DNA of 64,000 bases. Source: Arenicola marina (lineage: Eukaryota > Annelida > Polychaeta > Arenicolidae). Under the pieces are notes generated by a model that made no database searches, had not been told where the DNA came from, and worked only from the letters and a program-made list of their open reading frames with translations. This document shows, piece after piece, positions 44,966 through 56,575 of the stretch (positions within the stretch are counted from its first letter, which is position 1; each line of letters begins with the position of its first letter). The stretch covers positions 14,533,088 to 14,597,087 of the forward strand of contig OZ025249.1 in NCBI GenBank assembly GCA_964019135.1. Direction: 5' to 3'. A program made the position numbers and the translations under genes.

Positions 44966-46365
44966 TAAGGCACTAATCGACATCAAGTCTGAAAAATACA
45001 AGAATAAAGAATACACAATCCGCTTTCATATATGTATTAATATAAAAAGGTGCAGTATGTGAACATGTGACATGCACATTATATACATACATTTAGCTCA
45101 TATAGATATATTAGCAAAATAAGCTACCATTATGTAAAGAAATGTACATTGCTTATATGCATATTGACATACAAAGTAAATCCACAAATAATATTATTAT
45201 ACACCATACAGCAGCATAATTTTTACGCACATTTTCCACACATTACATTTTAACTTTTACATAATTTATTTTTAAAGTGACAATGCTTGTTTAAATATTG
45301 AAATTCAATTGTGTTCAGTTTACAATGTATACATTTGAAGGAATTGAAAGAAAATGCCATTATGGAAAAAACAGCTGTATTGGATATCTACCCAAATAAT
45401 ATGTATACTCTAACTCATATGCAGGAATCTACTTCTAATCTAGTTATAATTGAATTGATAAAGTAATCTTTCTTATTCCTAACTGATACATACCAATTCC
45501 ACCTCAGAATGAGACGCACTACCATGCAGTACTTTGGAACTACTATATATAACTACTACTCAACTTTTAAATGACTACTACTCAATGCATATAACATATA
45601 TATAAACAATACTTTATATACAAATATATTCATTTCAATTGATAAAACAAGTAGATCCTTCAGTTCTTCTTTCCAGTCTGTACCACATTGCTGATCTTCT
45701 CTCGCATTAAAGTGCAAGGTGCTACTAATTAAAACCTTAATTCATCAGTGGACATTGATAGATTAATGCTTAATCTCCCCCATATATGTCCATCAAAAAA
45801 ATTATCAAAGCGGGGAAGTATTATTTTTTTCAATTCAAAACTGGCGTTTCGTGGGTTGTCCCGCTGCGCGGTGAAAACACGTGCTTTTGTTTACATTGCG
45901 AGTTTCAGTCCTTGTGACGTCAGTCGAGGCACCCCGCCCGCACGCTGCTCGCACATCGCGCGGTTTACCTACTAACGCATTGTTATGAACGGCTCGCTGG
46001 TGGTCATCAATTGTGGTGGGGGTTTAAATACTGGTCAATGGAAACTCTTACTTAACTGTACACACAGTGCATTTGTTCCCTAATCGGTCAATAAAAGAAA
46101 ATCACACATGCACAGGTCCAAGCCCTAGTTCTATGGCTGTAGGATGGACGGGCCCTGTCCGATTTTGGCCACGGTTTACCATAAGCCATAGAAGGGAGGG
46201 GTGGGGGGGGAGGGGGTATCTGTTCCTCGGCCATCGGCCGTGTCTGGATTCTGTAACGTCACTCAAGTCAACCTCTGGACACCGAGGCGGACGTTTCTTT
46301 AACCTTACATGCATGTTGACCAACATGCAACACAGGCTGCGTCTGTGGCATAAAAGCTTGTCAGA
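44966..46365. other. Interior of TIR element, no gene recognised
   Basis: AT-rich to about 45840, then GC-richer. No open frame with recognisable motifs. Confidence 0.45.
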
Positions 46366-46411
46366 ATGGTGAAGCGTTGTGTGGTGTATGGTTGTCGGAA
46401 TTCTTATTTAA
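46366..46411 (+). other. Possible THAP-type first exon
   Basis: ATG opens MVKRCVVYGCRNSYL and then meets a perfect GTAAGT donor (46412). The M-x-K-x-C-x4-C start resembles THAP zinc fingers, which are found in transposases of THAP/DDE elements. No following exon was identified, so this is suggestive only. Confidence 0.3.
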
Positions 46412-46504
46412 GTAAGTGTAAATTGTAAAAAAAAAAAGTTCGTTTGCAAAATTGCGGGGACAGAGATCCTGCGTGTGTAAATTTAATATTATCTTTGAAT
46501 TCAC

Positions 46505-46660
46505 GAAAAGCAAAAACTCAAATCGGCCTCCTCGGGGATCGAAACCCAGCCCGCGGCGTGCGAAACGAAAAGCAAAAACTCAAATCGGCCTCCTCGGGGA
46601 TCGAACCCCAGCCCGCGGCGTGCGAAGCGAGCATTGAACCAAAGCTGCCACAGAAACGTT
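46505..46660 (-). mobile_element. tRNA-like SINE with 62-bp duplicated end
   Basis: Minus strand: TGGCAGCTTTGGTTCAATGC, then CTGGGGTTCGATCCCCGAGG (box B). The block with AAAACTCAAATCGGCCTCC occurs twice in tandem (46507, 46569). Confidence 0.55.
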
Positions 46661-46888
46661 CTCGCACGTTGGCACTTCGGGTTTTGTTTTCCCCTCCGTG
46701 TTCTAGCTGGGCAGGGGAATATCTGTCCTACTAAACGGTCGTTCTTCTGCACATACATAGTCTGATTGTTATGCCGTATTGGGGTTTAGCGTTGAGGAGG
46801 GCTCAGTAGGTCAGTTTTTTTACCATATACAACAATTTTAATCAATGGATTGCCAAATAACAGATGGTTAATCAATGGAATCTATATA

Positions 46889-47191
46889 CTAACAATAACC
46901 TTTTTTAAATACAATTTTGGTAATACAGTAAATCTGTATTTGTATTCTGCTCTGCTGGCATATTACCTTCCAAGGAAGGTGGACACATCTAAGTCTATGT
47001 GATTGAGGGACAAAGTTTTTAACCTGTGAATCCCAACTCTGTAAATTCTGTAAATGTATAGGTTTACATATAAAACAATTTATGTGGCCTCCTAATGCCT
47101 CCACACCTGGATGTTGTGTTATGCAGATCACTTCAGAAGGTTTGCCTGTTTGCACTTGCAGTTCCTGCAGTTCTTTAACTTTTGCCCACAC
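46889..47191 (-). other. 100-codon open frame in TIR element, function unknown
   Basis: Contains WAKVKELQELQVQTGK and VICITQHPGVEALGGHINCF. The CITQHPG block resembles a motif of P2X7-intracellular-type zinc-binding proteins, but the following conserved positions do not match. I do not assign a function. Confidence 0.25.
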
Positions 47192-47914
47192 CTGTGGAAT
47201 CTCTTAGCAACATTTACATTCTGTTTCTGTAGCCATCTGTATACAATGAGTACAAGTGCACCTGATTTAGAAAAATACAAAAGGTTCAAATTCAGTCTCC
47301 CTGACACTTTTTAAATAATCAGTAATAATTTGAACGATCATGAGTAAACATGATATATATGACCTCAGGAATGAAGCCCCCCTCCCCCAATATAATATCA
47401 TAACTCTTTCATATCATTTTTGTATCAATAGAGAACAACAGTAATATTGAGCCATGAGTTGGTCTGTTATAAAGCAATTAAGCTATAATAAAATCTTGGC
47501 ATAAGGGTGTAGTAAGGCCTGCGAGAAGTGTGCTAGCTCTAATCAACCCCGAACCTTGTCTATATATGAACACATTACATAACCTATCAGCTGATCAGGG
47601 GTGAATCTAGGGGGGAGAGTTTGAAATATGAGCATACACTGTAAAAGTCAGGTTTTCCAACAAAATATAGAACAGTGACATTTTGTAGATGACCCCGCCC
47701 CCCTACCCCCAGTAAAAGCTCATTTGAGGTGTGGACCCGTCACTGATCATAAACAAATAGGTTGACACCCTCAGTCATTTTCACCCCTTGCCCACCCCCT
47801 CCTTACTGGTCGCAAGTCCTACTAGATCCTACACATGTGTCTCAACCTATTTCTAACCTTATAATTATATAAATCCTAAATGTATGTAGCAGTGAGTCAA
47901 ACCATTCCTACTAG

Positions 47915-47990
47915 CCTCGGCTAGGGGGATCACCCTTTTCTTGAGACCGGGAGATTGTGAGTTCGACTCCCGCTGGGGACGAAACCGGCC
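47915..47990 (+). mobile_element. tRNA-like SINE head
   Basis: CTAGCCTCGGCTAGGGGGAT and GTGAGTTCGACTCCCGC at tRNA-like spacing, followed by GGGGACGAAACCGGCCCCC. Confidence 0.5.
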
Positions 47991-48545
47991 CCCACCGTTA
48001 CATGTACATAGCCAATGCAAAAGTATTTCCTATATTAATAATAATAATCCTATCTATACATCCTCAGTTCTTGGCAAGGAATTTTTTTCAGGGAAGAATG
48101 CTATGTAAAATGTTCACACTCCCCCGTATACTAAACTTGCCCCCTATCCCCCCCCCCCTCCCTCTACTGATTTACTGTGCCTGTGCTTCCACTCCATGAA
48201 CCTAGCCCCCGTACACCGGCGGCCGTTTCGTCGCGCGGCTAACTTCCTAATTATCGCCCGCAAAGCGTCCCGCGATTTCAAAACAATGTCCATGTTCTAT
48301 CACATAATTTGACCTGTACAAGCAATATAAACTAATCCATGATGTTAACCAATTACAACATTTGCGGCCAGCGACAGTAATATACATATATTATGTGCAA
48401 AACACTTGTAGATTTAACCCACCATGCGATGTTCCCAACACGTTCTGGGCCAGGGCCCCGGGAATCTGCCACAGGCACAGCTGTTGCCAGCGTGTTTGGG
48501 CCGACATCTTCCTTCCCAGTCGCCGTCTTGTTTTGGCGAGGGGAC

Positions 48546-48669
48546 TCAAACATTAACGGTAACACCCCTGATACGTCGTTTTCATTAAATCATCGTCTGA
48601 GTGAGACTCACTGTCGTTATTCATTTCGAATGAATTTGAATCGTCGGAACTGATCCTTGCCGCAGCCAT
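48546..48669 (-). other. Acidic N-terminus-like open frame
   Basis: Minus strand ATG opens MAAARISSDDSNSFEMNND followed by a Ser/Asp-rich run, ending after about 38 codons. Acidic starts like this are common in transposon-encoded proteins; no domain follows. Confidence 0.25.
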
Positions 48670-48699
48670 GTTGACATGGCCTCTTAATAGGGCTTCCCC

Positions 48700-49700
48700 A
48701 GACGAGTGCCTCGACCCGCGTCACGCGGGAATCCCCGGAATTCCCTCACGTTTTGAGGCCGCGAAGCGGCAAAGTATTGAACATATTTTTTTTTCGCCTT
48801 TTATGATGGAGATAAAAATATAAAAATTTAAATATATTGAATAGTTACCAAAATGCTTCACAAATAGCCCCCCAATCCGCACCATGGACTTTAACTTGCA
48901 AATTTCTTTTACATCTTCGCCACAAAATTTCTCCTGACCTGATCTGTAACAAAGAATACACTTATCATCTTAGTAAATTATTATTCACTAGTGTTGTTTA
49001 GCATTATAAGACATGGATGGTAATATGTTGGAAAGATATCATACAAATGTTTGTACCACATTTATTAATACATCACGTAAGAAGCAAAATAAATACCAAA
49101 GATAATTTTATAAATGGTATAGCCTAAAATCAAGACCATACCGTGGCACATGGTTCCCACATGAAACACTAAAACAATTCCCTGGTTTTTCCCTGAGCCA
49201 TTGAAAGTTTCCCTGAGTAACAGAACGGCATGTGGCCTTCAACCTAAAGTAACTTATGTTAACGAGGGAAATAGGACTTATGGGTCCCAATCTCTGTACA
49301 CATTTTCATACACATAAGAACAGACGATGGTTTCACTGGGTGTGCTCTAGAAATTCATTTCAATTAGCCACTGTGGCTAAACACCTTCAATTTACTTTAG
49401 CCACACACAGATCCCATTAGCCACATATATGTTGTATTTTTCCCCTCCGTATCACGGCAGGCAATCAGTTTGGCTAAGTTGTGTTTTGATCGAACAAGCG
49501 GCGCGTGACTCCGCTTCAGCCATATTGGAAACAGACGGCGAACTGTCTGTTTCGTGCACGAATATTTGTTCCTTGTGATAATATAAGTGTTTGCTGTGTG
49601 GCTGCAAACCCCCGTGCGGGCGAGATTTATGGAAACTGCATTAAAAAAAAGTTAGTTTGGGCCCCGCAGTCCGAAGGACAAGCCAGGTGTGCGTCTCGAG
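48700..49700. other. Interior of TIR element, no gene recognised
   Basis: AT-rich with short open frames only. Confidence 0.4.
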
Positions 49701-49744
49701 CTGTATCTCCCCAGGATTTTTGCCTGCATTCTATCGTGCCTGTG

Positions 49745-49830
49745 TAACCCCCCGTGGTGGAATAGGCATTCGCGTCTAGGGGACACAGTATCTGAGTATC
49801 GAACCACAAGCTCCAGATCGACCTGGGGCG
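49745..49830 (+). mobile_element. tRNA-like SINE head
   Basis: CCGTGGTGGAATAGGCATTC (box A) and GAGTATCGAACCACAAGCTC (box B). Confidence 0.5.
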
Positions 49831-50284
49831 TTTGCCATGTCACCCGGCGCTTGGGGTTCCTGTACTGTAGTGTAGAGGGTTCCTGGTATGTCAGTGCCAG
49901 TGGCTGTACAGGCGACGTAAATCAACTGACACGGGCCGGTGGCGGGGTTCGGGGGGGGGGGAGGAGTGGTATGACCAGTCTGCCGTTGACAAGACTGTAA
50001 ACAAATTTCAATTTATAAAGGCTCGTTTTGTCCTTATGTTAAGGTGTTACGCTCAAACCTGCTATACAGTATAGTACTTATAAATACACACCTTTCATTC
50101 ATATACATAAGCAAATATTCGTGAACATAAGCTAATCGTATACACATGCCGCAGAACTCCTCTCGCCTTTCCGCAATATTTTTAAAACTTCGCGCATGCG
50201 CCGTGGGATCTCCGCTGCGCATCTCCGCCAGGCGGCAGCGTAATATGCCTCCTGGTGGCGCACTGCTCACTTCGCGCGCTGTGG

Positions 50285-50560
50285 CACAGGGTGGGGTGGG
50301 GGGACTCAGTACATTATTGGGTTTGCGGCTGGGGTGGGTGGGGTGGGGGGGGGCAGACGGGGTCCGCGGTATACCACTACTTGACCGCCAAAATACGCTT
50401 GTCAGGGGCGTTTCACCCCGAAAAGCGGCTCGAACGTTTGAACGCGAAAATATCCGCTCGGAAGGGGAATTTTTTTCCTTGGACCGAGCCCGCTCGGTTT
50501 ATTATATTCCCCGGAAAACTCGCTCTACAAACGCACATTATCAGAGTCCTCCACTGGAGG
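50285..50560 (+). repeat. CCGCTCGG/GGGGCGTTT repeat family member
   Basis: Shares TCAGTACATTATTGGG, ACCGCCAAAATACGCTTG, GGGGCGTTTCACC and AACGCACATTATCAGAG with members at 38966 and 62246. Confidence 0.5.
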
Positions 50561-51026
50561 TATACCATGGTAAGGTATACCATGCTATACCATGGTATAG
50601 CATGATTTACTATGGTAAACCATGGTATATTTTCATAACGGTAGGTCGCCATCCCCTCTTTATATTAAGTCCATTAATGTTGGTTCCATACAGTGAGCAC
50701 TTTGTTTCAAGCAAACATGTTTTCGTATATTGAATTCTCCTTGAATTATATAAATGATAAATCTGGCAAATATTGGAAATATATTATTCCGCGTAAGCTA
50801 GTACTCCGCTTAGACTGAGCGGGAATCGGTCAAGAGCTCAACGGATTTCGTAGCCCGCCCGAGCTCGACTTTCACACCTCGCTTACACATTGGAGTTAGC
50901 GTCAATCTGATCGATTTCATAATCGCAATCGAGATATTGGTAAACGTGAAAAAGGAGCATTTTGGATGAATGTAAGTATAGGCTTATATCCCATACCCGA
51001 GCCCGACCAAATTAGCTAGGACAGAC

Positions 51027-51120
51027 GTGGGACGTCTGAATTATGACGTACGTGGGACGTCTAAATTATGACGTACGTGGGACGTCTGAATTATGACGTA
51101 CGTGGGACGTCTGAGTTAAG
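51027..51120 (+). repeat. 25-bp sub-terminal repeat of the TIR element
   Basis: Four units of GTGGGACGTCTGAATTATGA plus CGTAC. Different unit from the left end, but the same GACGTC core. Confidence 0.85.
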
Positions 51121-51223
51121 ACCACATTGCGACCAGACTAAATTGGTCTTGACCTGGTCTTCAGGTGGTCTTCGACCGACCGACCAATATAAGACGTCTT
51201 TCCGACGTCGGGTGCCCACTGGG

Positions 51224-52605
51224 ATGATATAGAGTAATACAACTTTTCATATTTTTCAGCAAACAGTGTGGTGATACTTTCAGTTCCTACCGCGTCGTCA
51301 CTTGTATTTGGCACATTCTTATTGGGTTTGGTAACCTTTTTCGTTTCAGACCAGAAATCCCTATTATGATTACTTAATAGTGCCTCGGCCATTTTTTTCT
51401 ACGAATGTTGTCTTGGTGACGTTTAGCTGAGCGTATGGCTTGGTGGTACTTGGCTCTGGCTCTCCTCATGACACCAGCAATCGCCGCATCACGGGGAGAG
51501 CCACAGTCTCGCCAGATATTGTGCCAAACATGGAGGATTCTCTGTACGGTTGCACCAGCTCTTTCCACCCAGGTATGACTTTGGCTTTTGAGTTTGACAC
51601 CGTATGTGGTATCGATACCTTGCTAGCGCTAACACATGCGTCCACTATCTGGTCATGTAACAATTGAATCTGGTGTCGGTGGTCAGCAGTCTCTGGACAA
51701 TTTACGTCTTTACATGTCAACATATTTGATGGTAAATATGTTGAGAGAGACTCGAGGTTTCTGTCCAAGCAGGCACCATATTCTAGAATTGCTTCACGAC
51801 TTAAGTTTTCCCACATTGGTTTGCTATTGTAGGTTCTTGCTATATCTTTGTTATGGGGCACAGCGCAGTTAATCTTTAGTACAATTGGACAGTGCATTGA
51901 CAAATTATCACCGTCGTGGACACTGCGGTATTCCAAAATCGTGTCAAAAATGTTTTTGTGGATCAGAAAGTGATCAATCGTGTGGCGGCTATGATTTGTA
52001 GGGCTAATAAACGAGTAGTCCATACGTGCGGCGGGAAACGATAAGCAGTCCATAAGGCCCTCTTCATGTTTGACGCATTGCAGACGGCGCGTAAAAGCTG
52101 AGTCTGGGCGTTCAAAACTAGTATTGAGATCGCCGCCAATTACAACGTCGGCACCTTCGTATGCATTACAGGTGTCAATGACTTCGGATAACACTTCCCT
52201 GTACTCGTTAAAGTTAAGAAGAGAGTCACATGGCATGTAAATGCTAAATATTAGCAGTGTATTACTTTTTGTCTGTACCTTTACAGCACATATACGTCTA
52301 CATTTTAATTGTATTGGAGTCACTTGCCCGTCAATGGTATTTCTCCAAATGATCGAGCACCCCCCATAACCCCTTCCTACTGTCAGAACATCGTCAGTCA
52401 TTGGCGTGCCACTATGGGAAGCAACAGAGTAATTTGATGCATCAGAGACCATTATGTTCATAATTCTGTGGAACTGACATTCCCGCAACCAGTGCTCTTG
52501 TAGCAGAACAAAGTCGCTACTTCCAGTAATTTAGCGACATACTCAGGCTTACCATGCCCAAAGCCAGTGGAATTATATGTCGTAATCGTAAGTTTTAAAG
52601 CCATT
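51224..52605 (-). pseudogene. LINE ORF2, endonuclease part
   Basis: Starts at 52605 (MALKLTITTYNSTGFG). A frameshift precedes SSDFVLLQEHWL. Then GGDLNTSFERPDS, SRHTIDHFLIH and LSMHCPIVLKI give the APE catalytic set (E, D, D/H). Two more frameshifts lie at about 51530-51560 and 51390 before FAEKYEKLYYSIS, where the TIR element interrupts. Confidence 0.85.
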
Positions 52606-52647
52606 TTGTTTGGTGTTTTATCTTAGGAAACCAAAAAGTCATTGGCA

Positions 52648-53482
52648 TTACACATTATCTTGTCCAGGTTTCCTTTGCCGGAAACTACAGACACAAACAC
52701 CCTCTGGCCACAGTGCACAATCAAAGAGCCTCTGAAAATCTGATGGCTTCACATTTAGCTTAAAAGACTTATTCTTGGCGTCTTCATGTGAGACACAATC
52801 TAACGACAAAACTTCGATATCTCTGCTGGTGACGTATTCAAGAAGGTCTTCGGTCATTACACTGCTGTCCACTCTATATTGTGAGTCAGGCTTCCATGCC
52901 TGGGAAAGAGCCGTCGATTAACACTTCTAAAAGTTCCCCTGGTGCGCAACGCGGAAGGCGAACGATATCTTCCGCCTTCATAGTAAAGGTCGGGGGGTTA
53001 TCTAAGTTGAACAGCTTCTGGATGGCATTTAATATGTCGTCCATGTTGGCGTCCGCGGCGATCCTGGCTGCACATCTCACTGTAGGACACCCATAGCGTC
53101 TCCTTGGCATTCGAAATGTCAGTCCTTGAAAAGTGGGATGTAACTACAGTTTTTATTTGTTCCCTGGGGCGTTGGTGGAGGTGCCCTACGATATAGGACA
53201 GGACATGGTCGCATATCGTAAGAACGCGAGCCTCGTCTGGCCTGTCGCGTGTCTCAGCGGCCGTCGCGGAGTTATCCGTAGCGGTGGTTGGTGTGTCGTC
53301 TCCAGTGGGTTCCGATGACACCCTTGGTGTCCGACCCCCTGCTACGGCATCCAAGACATCGTGTGCGACTTCAGACATTCATCGTTGTATGCTGAACATT
53401 GGGAGCAAAGTCGGTCGTCGAAGGCTCTAATCATAACGTCTAACTTTATTTTCTTGCACCTGAAGCGCTTCTCTCGGGCCAT
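52648..53482 (-). pseudogene. LINE ORF1 (broken)
   Basis: From MAREKRFRCKKIKLD with CSQCSAYNDEC, shifting frame to SEVAHDVLDAVAGG and VVTSHFSRTDISNAKETLW, then NMDDILNAIQKLF, and finally IEVLSLDCVSHEDAKNKSFK with WPEGVCVCSF. Order and content fit ORF1 of a LINE of this type; at least three frameshifts. Confidence 0.65.
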
Positions 53483-53799
53483 CGTTGAGGGGCTGCGTGC
53501 GCTATGACAGGTCCAGTCAGGTGTGAAAGCCAATGAAGCGTGACCTGAACCTGTGTGTGTGCCTGTCAAGGTATGCTTGTCAATTGGCCAAACTGGGGCA
53601 AATATCGCTCACGAGCACCATAAAAAGTCATAAAAAATGTCTGTTTTCTCTCATGTACGGTCGTATTTCAATTTATCTGCTACACCAACGGAACGGCGAC
53701 ACTTACTTCTCCAGTGTATCACCGATGATTTAGCTTTGCCGACGTTATCACTCGATAAATGCAGGAGAGTCTGAGAGAGATTCAATCACCTGTGTTGTT

Positions 53800-54090
53800 A
53801 GGACCTTAACGCCCACATTCCACCAACTGGAGAGGATTGATATACCTGATATTTCTTATCATAAATCCTTTCATCTTGTGACGGACTCACTTCGATGTAC
53901 ACAGCTTCAAACCAGATATCAGATACTCCGCTATTGTTGATGCTTATAAAATAATCGACTGTTGCTGTCTCTCTTTCTTCAATGTGATTCAATATATACA
54001 AGATTGTGAACCAAGCCAAGTGTCTTTTATAAATATATCGCTGTTTAATAATTCTTTTGCAATTTGTATATAACATACAATACATGGTCA
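53800..54090 (-). repeat. Receptor-family 3'-flank segment (copy 4)
   Basis: Reverse-complement match to 16771-17035. Here the frame stays open: NNSGVSDIWFEAVYIEVSPS and QDERIYDKKYQ, then GTATAT. The two tyrosines and open frame could mark a tail exon that copy 1 has lost. Confidence 0.55.
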
Positions 54091-54097
54091 AATCTTT

Positions 54098-54531
54098 GGC
54101 GTGTTCGATTTGCATGAAACCAAAACCGGTTTGCCGAATTGACTGTTCGATAGGAGAAGAACCGAACCCGTTTTGCTCGAAACCGTGAAACTATCGATAG
54201 AGCTGGTTTAACGGTTTCCGTTCCGCGAAACGGTAAGTTCATTCGATACATACACCGCAGTAGATTATAATTGTAATGGATCGAGACTTCTGGACAAAAG
54301 TTTGACAATAATTTATTCACGGACAGTCCAATCGCGGTAAAAAATTAAACAGACGGCATATGTATGCCGGTACAACTACATAAGCACATCGCTATTGCAT
54401 AAATACTAAGTACATGCTGAAACTGTAAGCAACTGAAACTATGCGTTCGCCTTTAGGTGGGCAAACCGTTGAAACCGGTTTTTTAAAACGGCTTCGGTTT
54501 CATGTCGGTTTCAGGAAAACCGAACACGCCC
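54098..54531. mobile_element. ~430-bp MITE with GCGTGTTCGATTT ends (right arm)
   Basis: Ends GGCGTGTTCGATTTGCATG and AACCGAACACGCC. It sits exactly at the edge of arm homology. Confidence 0.6.
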
Positions 54532-55460
54532 TTGATATAGCCGTGCTAAACAATGGAAAACACTTGACTGGAAAGTATCAGTCCACTTGACATGTATGTC
54601 GCAGGCGTGTGCGATGGGAGCGGCGAGCCGGCGGAGAGGCAGGGGCCGTCATGTTGGAAGTATAATTTAATCTAATAAATTAATCTAATCTAATTGAACA
54701 TACTAAACCATGAAATTTGTTTGCACTGGAATATCACCGTGTCGAAGATTCTGACCAATCAATGGTATCAAAAGGAATATATATATATAACTCATAATTG
54801 ATTCATACCCCCAAAATAACATAAGTGACAACGTACTTTAAGGTCTGTGCACATGGTTACAGAGAATGTTTACAAGTCAAGGGGCATGTGCTCGGCGTCA
54901 AAGGAACCAGCTGACATCACAAAAGAAGAGTCAGCTTTGAGAGAGAGCCAGGTCATGTTACAATCATATCGCCACAACTTACATCCTAAGCAACAGACGA
55001 GACACAATCAAACATAACTCGCGGTTATGGGATTGCTCGTTGTAGGCCATATTTAGCGGTGAGCAAAATGCGAACGTTTTCTAGGGTCAATAACTATAGG
55101 GGGTAGAGACACTAGTACTTCAATTATGGCTTGACAAAACCACCAACAATTCGCTATACTTCATTATTATTGAACGCTGATTAGCGAAGCGAAGTAGAAA
55201 GGTTTACGTTGAACATTTTAAGACCGCCCGCGATGGTCTTCATGCAATATCGACTAAGTTATACGCCGAAACGTCACCGCACTGTCAGTCAGTTTGCGTA
55301 TCGAGGCTTTTTATCATCAGGCGAAATTTCGTCTTAATAACACTAACCATCAACTGGTCTCCTGTATGATAACCATGACTAATAGAGAAAAGCAAAATGG
55401 TAAATACTGAACATTGAACATGCGCTTCGGTGAGTTCGCACCAAGAGGTTTTACCCTCTA

Positions 55461-56080
55461 GGTAGTCTCATATGAGACAGTTGTTGCTCCGCACAACAGT
55501 CTCATATCCTCATGTGGAAAATGAGGATGTAAGATTTGTTTTTGTGGGCGACTAAGTGTTGTTAACCGCACGATCCATCAAACCCTTGTCATTTTGTACT
55601 CTGATACCTTAACTTCATATTTACCACAAAACCTACATGCATATGAACTAACAAAGTACCGCATTACTATCAAGTCGGTTGAAGTGAAACTTTCTTGTTG
55701 TTTATGGCACCATTTGGTATTTTGTAATTCTTCACCAGCGGCTTTCGCCAGGTGGCGCTTCGCTTATTGCGTGTCAATCGAATCGTGTGGTTTTAACGAC
55801 ATGCACGCATGCGCAATTTTTCCACTGGGTGGGCAAGGTGGCGGACAGAACTGAGTTGTCTGCTGCTTCGAAAAATGAAGAGAGGATATCGTCGTTATCA
55901 CGGAGACTTCAACCAAAATAACAAGATAAGTTGTAAGATACATACTTTTAAAAACTATTGCCATACCCCAAAAAGGTCTCGCCATCGGTACCGCTTCTCG
56001 ACACGCGTGTTTGTAAAATGCCATACAGGATTTGATGGTACGGACATGTGGCGTTGTTTCCCAACAACGTCACATGGGGC
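55461..56080. mobile_element. 620-bp insertion with 9-bp flanking duplication
   Basis: TACCCTCTA (55452-55460) and TACCCTCGA (56081-56089) bracket sequence that is absent from the homologous middle arm (38880). No clear TIRs; the left end carries TCTCATATGAGA. Unclassified. Confidence 0.55.
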
Positions 56081-56175
56081 TACCCTCGAGGCAAAAACAG
56101 TTGAAGAGCTGCTGACAGAGTGGGTGTACTAAGACTCTCAACACATTGACGCAGTATGCTTACTGATCAGTTGGC

Positions 56176-56400
56176 CCGTCCCAGGGGGGTGGGGGGGGGG
56201 GGGGGTACTTAATACATTGCTGTGGGCAGGGTATTTCCGCGGTAAAGCCCCTTAACCCGGCACTTCCAGCACGGGAAGGGGCGATTCGCTCCCCCGACCC
56301 CTCCCGGCAAATATTTTTATGTCAATCCGTTAGGATTTTTTTAGCCACTGTAAAATATAACAAATTGCTTTATACAATTGCCATGGTAAGCTGTTGCAAA
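56176..56400 (+). repeat. G-run/GGTAAAGCCCC repeat family member
   Basis: Orthologous to 38966-39255: TTAATACATTGCTGTGGGC, CGCGGTAAAGCCCC, TTTTTTAGCCACTG. Confidence 0.55.
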
Positions 56401-56429
56401 ATGCTATCGACGAGTAGACCTTGTTTGGT

Positions 56430-56575
56430 CCGCCCCGATAGCTCAATGGGTCACAGTGGCCACATGAGAGCCTAACGGCTCATTGGTGAGTGGTTCGAGC
56501 CCCGCTGTGGCCATGTCTGTATTTGTCGCAGGATAAAGGTCGGATATCCTTCTTTGCAAAGAGTAGGGGGTATCC
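56430..56575 (+). mobile_element. tRNA-derived SINE
   Basis: CCGATAGCTCAATGGGTCAC, GTGGTTCGAGCCCCGC, GTCGCAGGATAAAGGTC and TTCTTTGCAAAGAGTAGGGG. Confidence 0.7.

Larger units (their letters stand above)
44119..51223. mobile_element. 7.1-kb TIR DNA element inserted in the LINE (AT duplication)
   Basis: Ends CCCAGTGGGCAC and GTGCCCACTGGG with AT on both sides (44117-44118, 51224-51225). Removing the element and one AT restores the LINE frame exactly (YYSI-SYNAKD). The TIRs continue imperfectly to AAGACGTC. Sub-terminal ACGTC-rich tandem repeats lie at both ends. A 2-bp AT duplication is characteristic of the ISL2EU group related to PIF/Harbinger, so that is my tentative class. No transposase core is visible, so it is non-autonomous or badly decayed, and it contains SINE and other repeats. 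Confidence 0.82.
42335..53800 (-). mobile_element. APE-type LINE, minus strand, split by a 7.1-kb DNA element
   Basis: LINE parts: 3' portion 42335-44118 and 5' portion 51224 to about 53800, roughly 4.4 kb in total. The 3' end (plus-strand left) is an ATT/AAT microsatellite at 42335-42400. ORF1, endonuclease, reverse transcriptase and C-terminal region are all present. About four frameshifts and one stop make it inactive. The YADD-type RT and SxHxPI endonuclease place it in the jockey/CR1/I-like group; I cannot fix the clade. Its 3' end abuts middle-arm sequence, and its 5' end abuts receptor 3'-flank sequence. Confidence 0.85.

Noticed and set aside
46444-46734. 96-codon plus-strand open frame
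   Set aside because: Lies over a tandemly duplicated SINE on the opposite strand.
50146-50733. 195-codon plus-strand open frame
   Set aside because: Crosses G-runs and a dispersed CCGCTCGG-type repeat, then a CCATGG palindrome array. No domain and no codon-level support.
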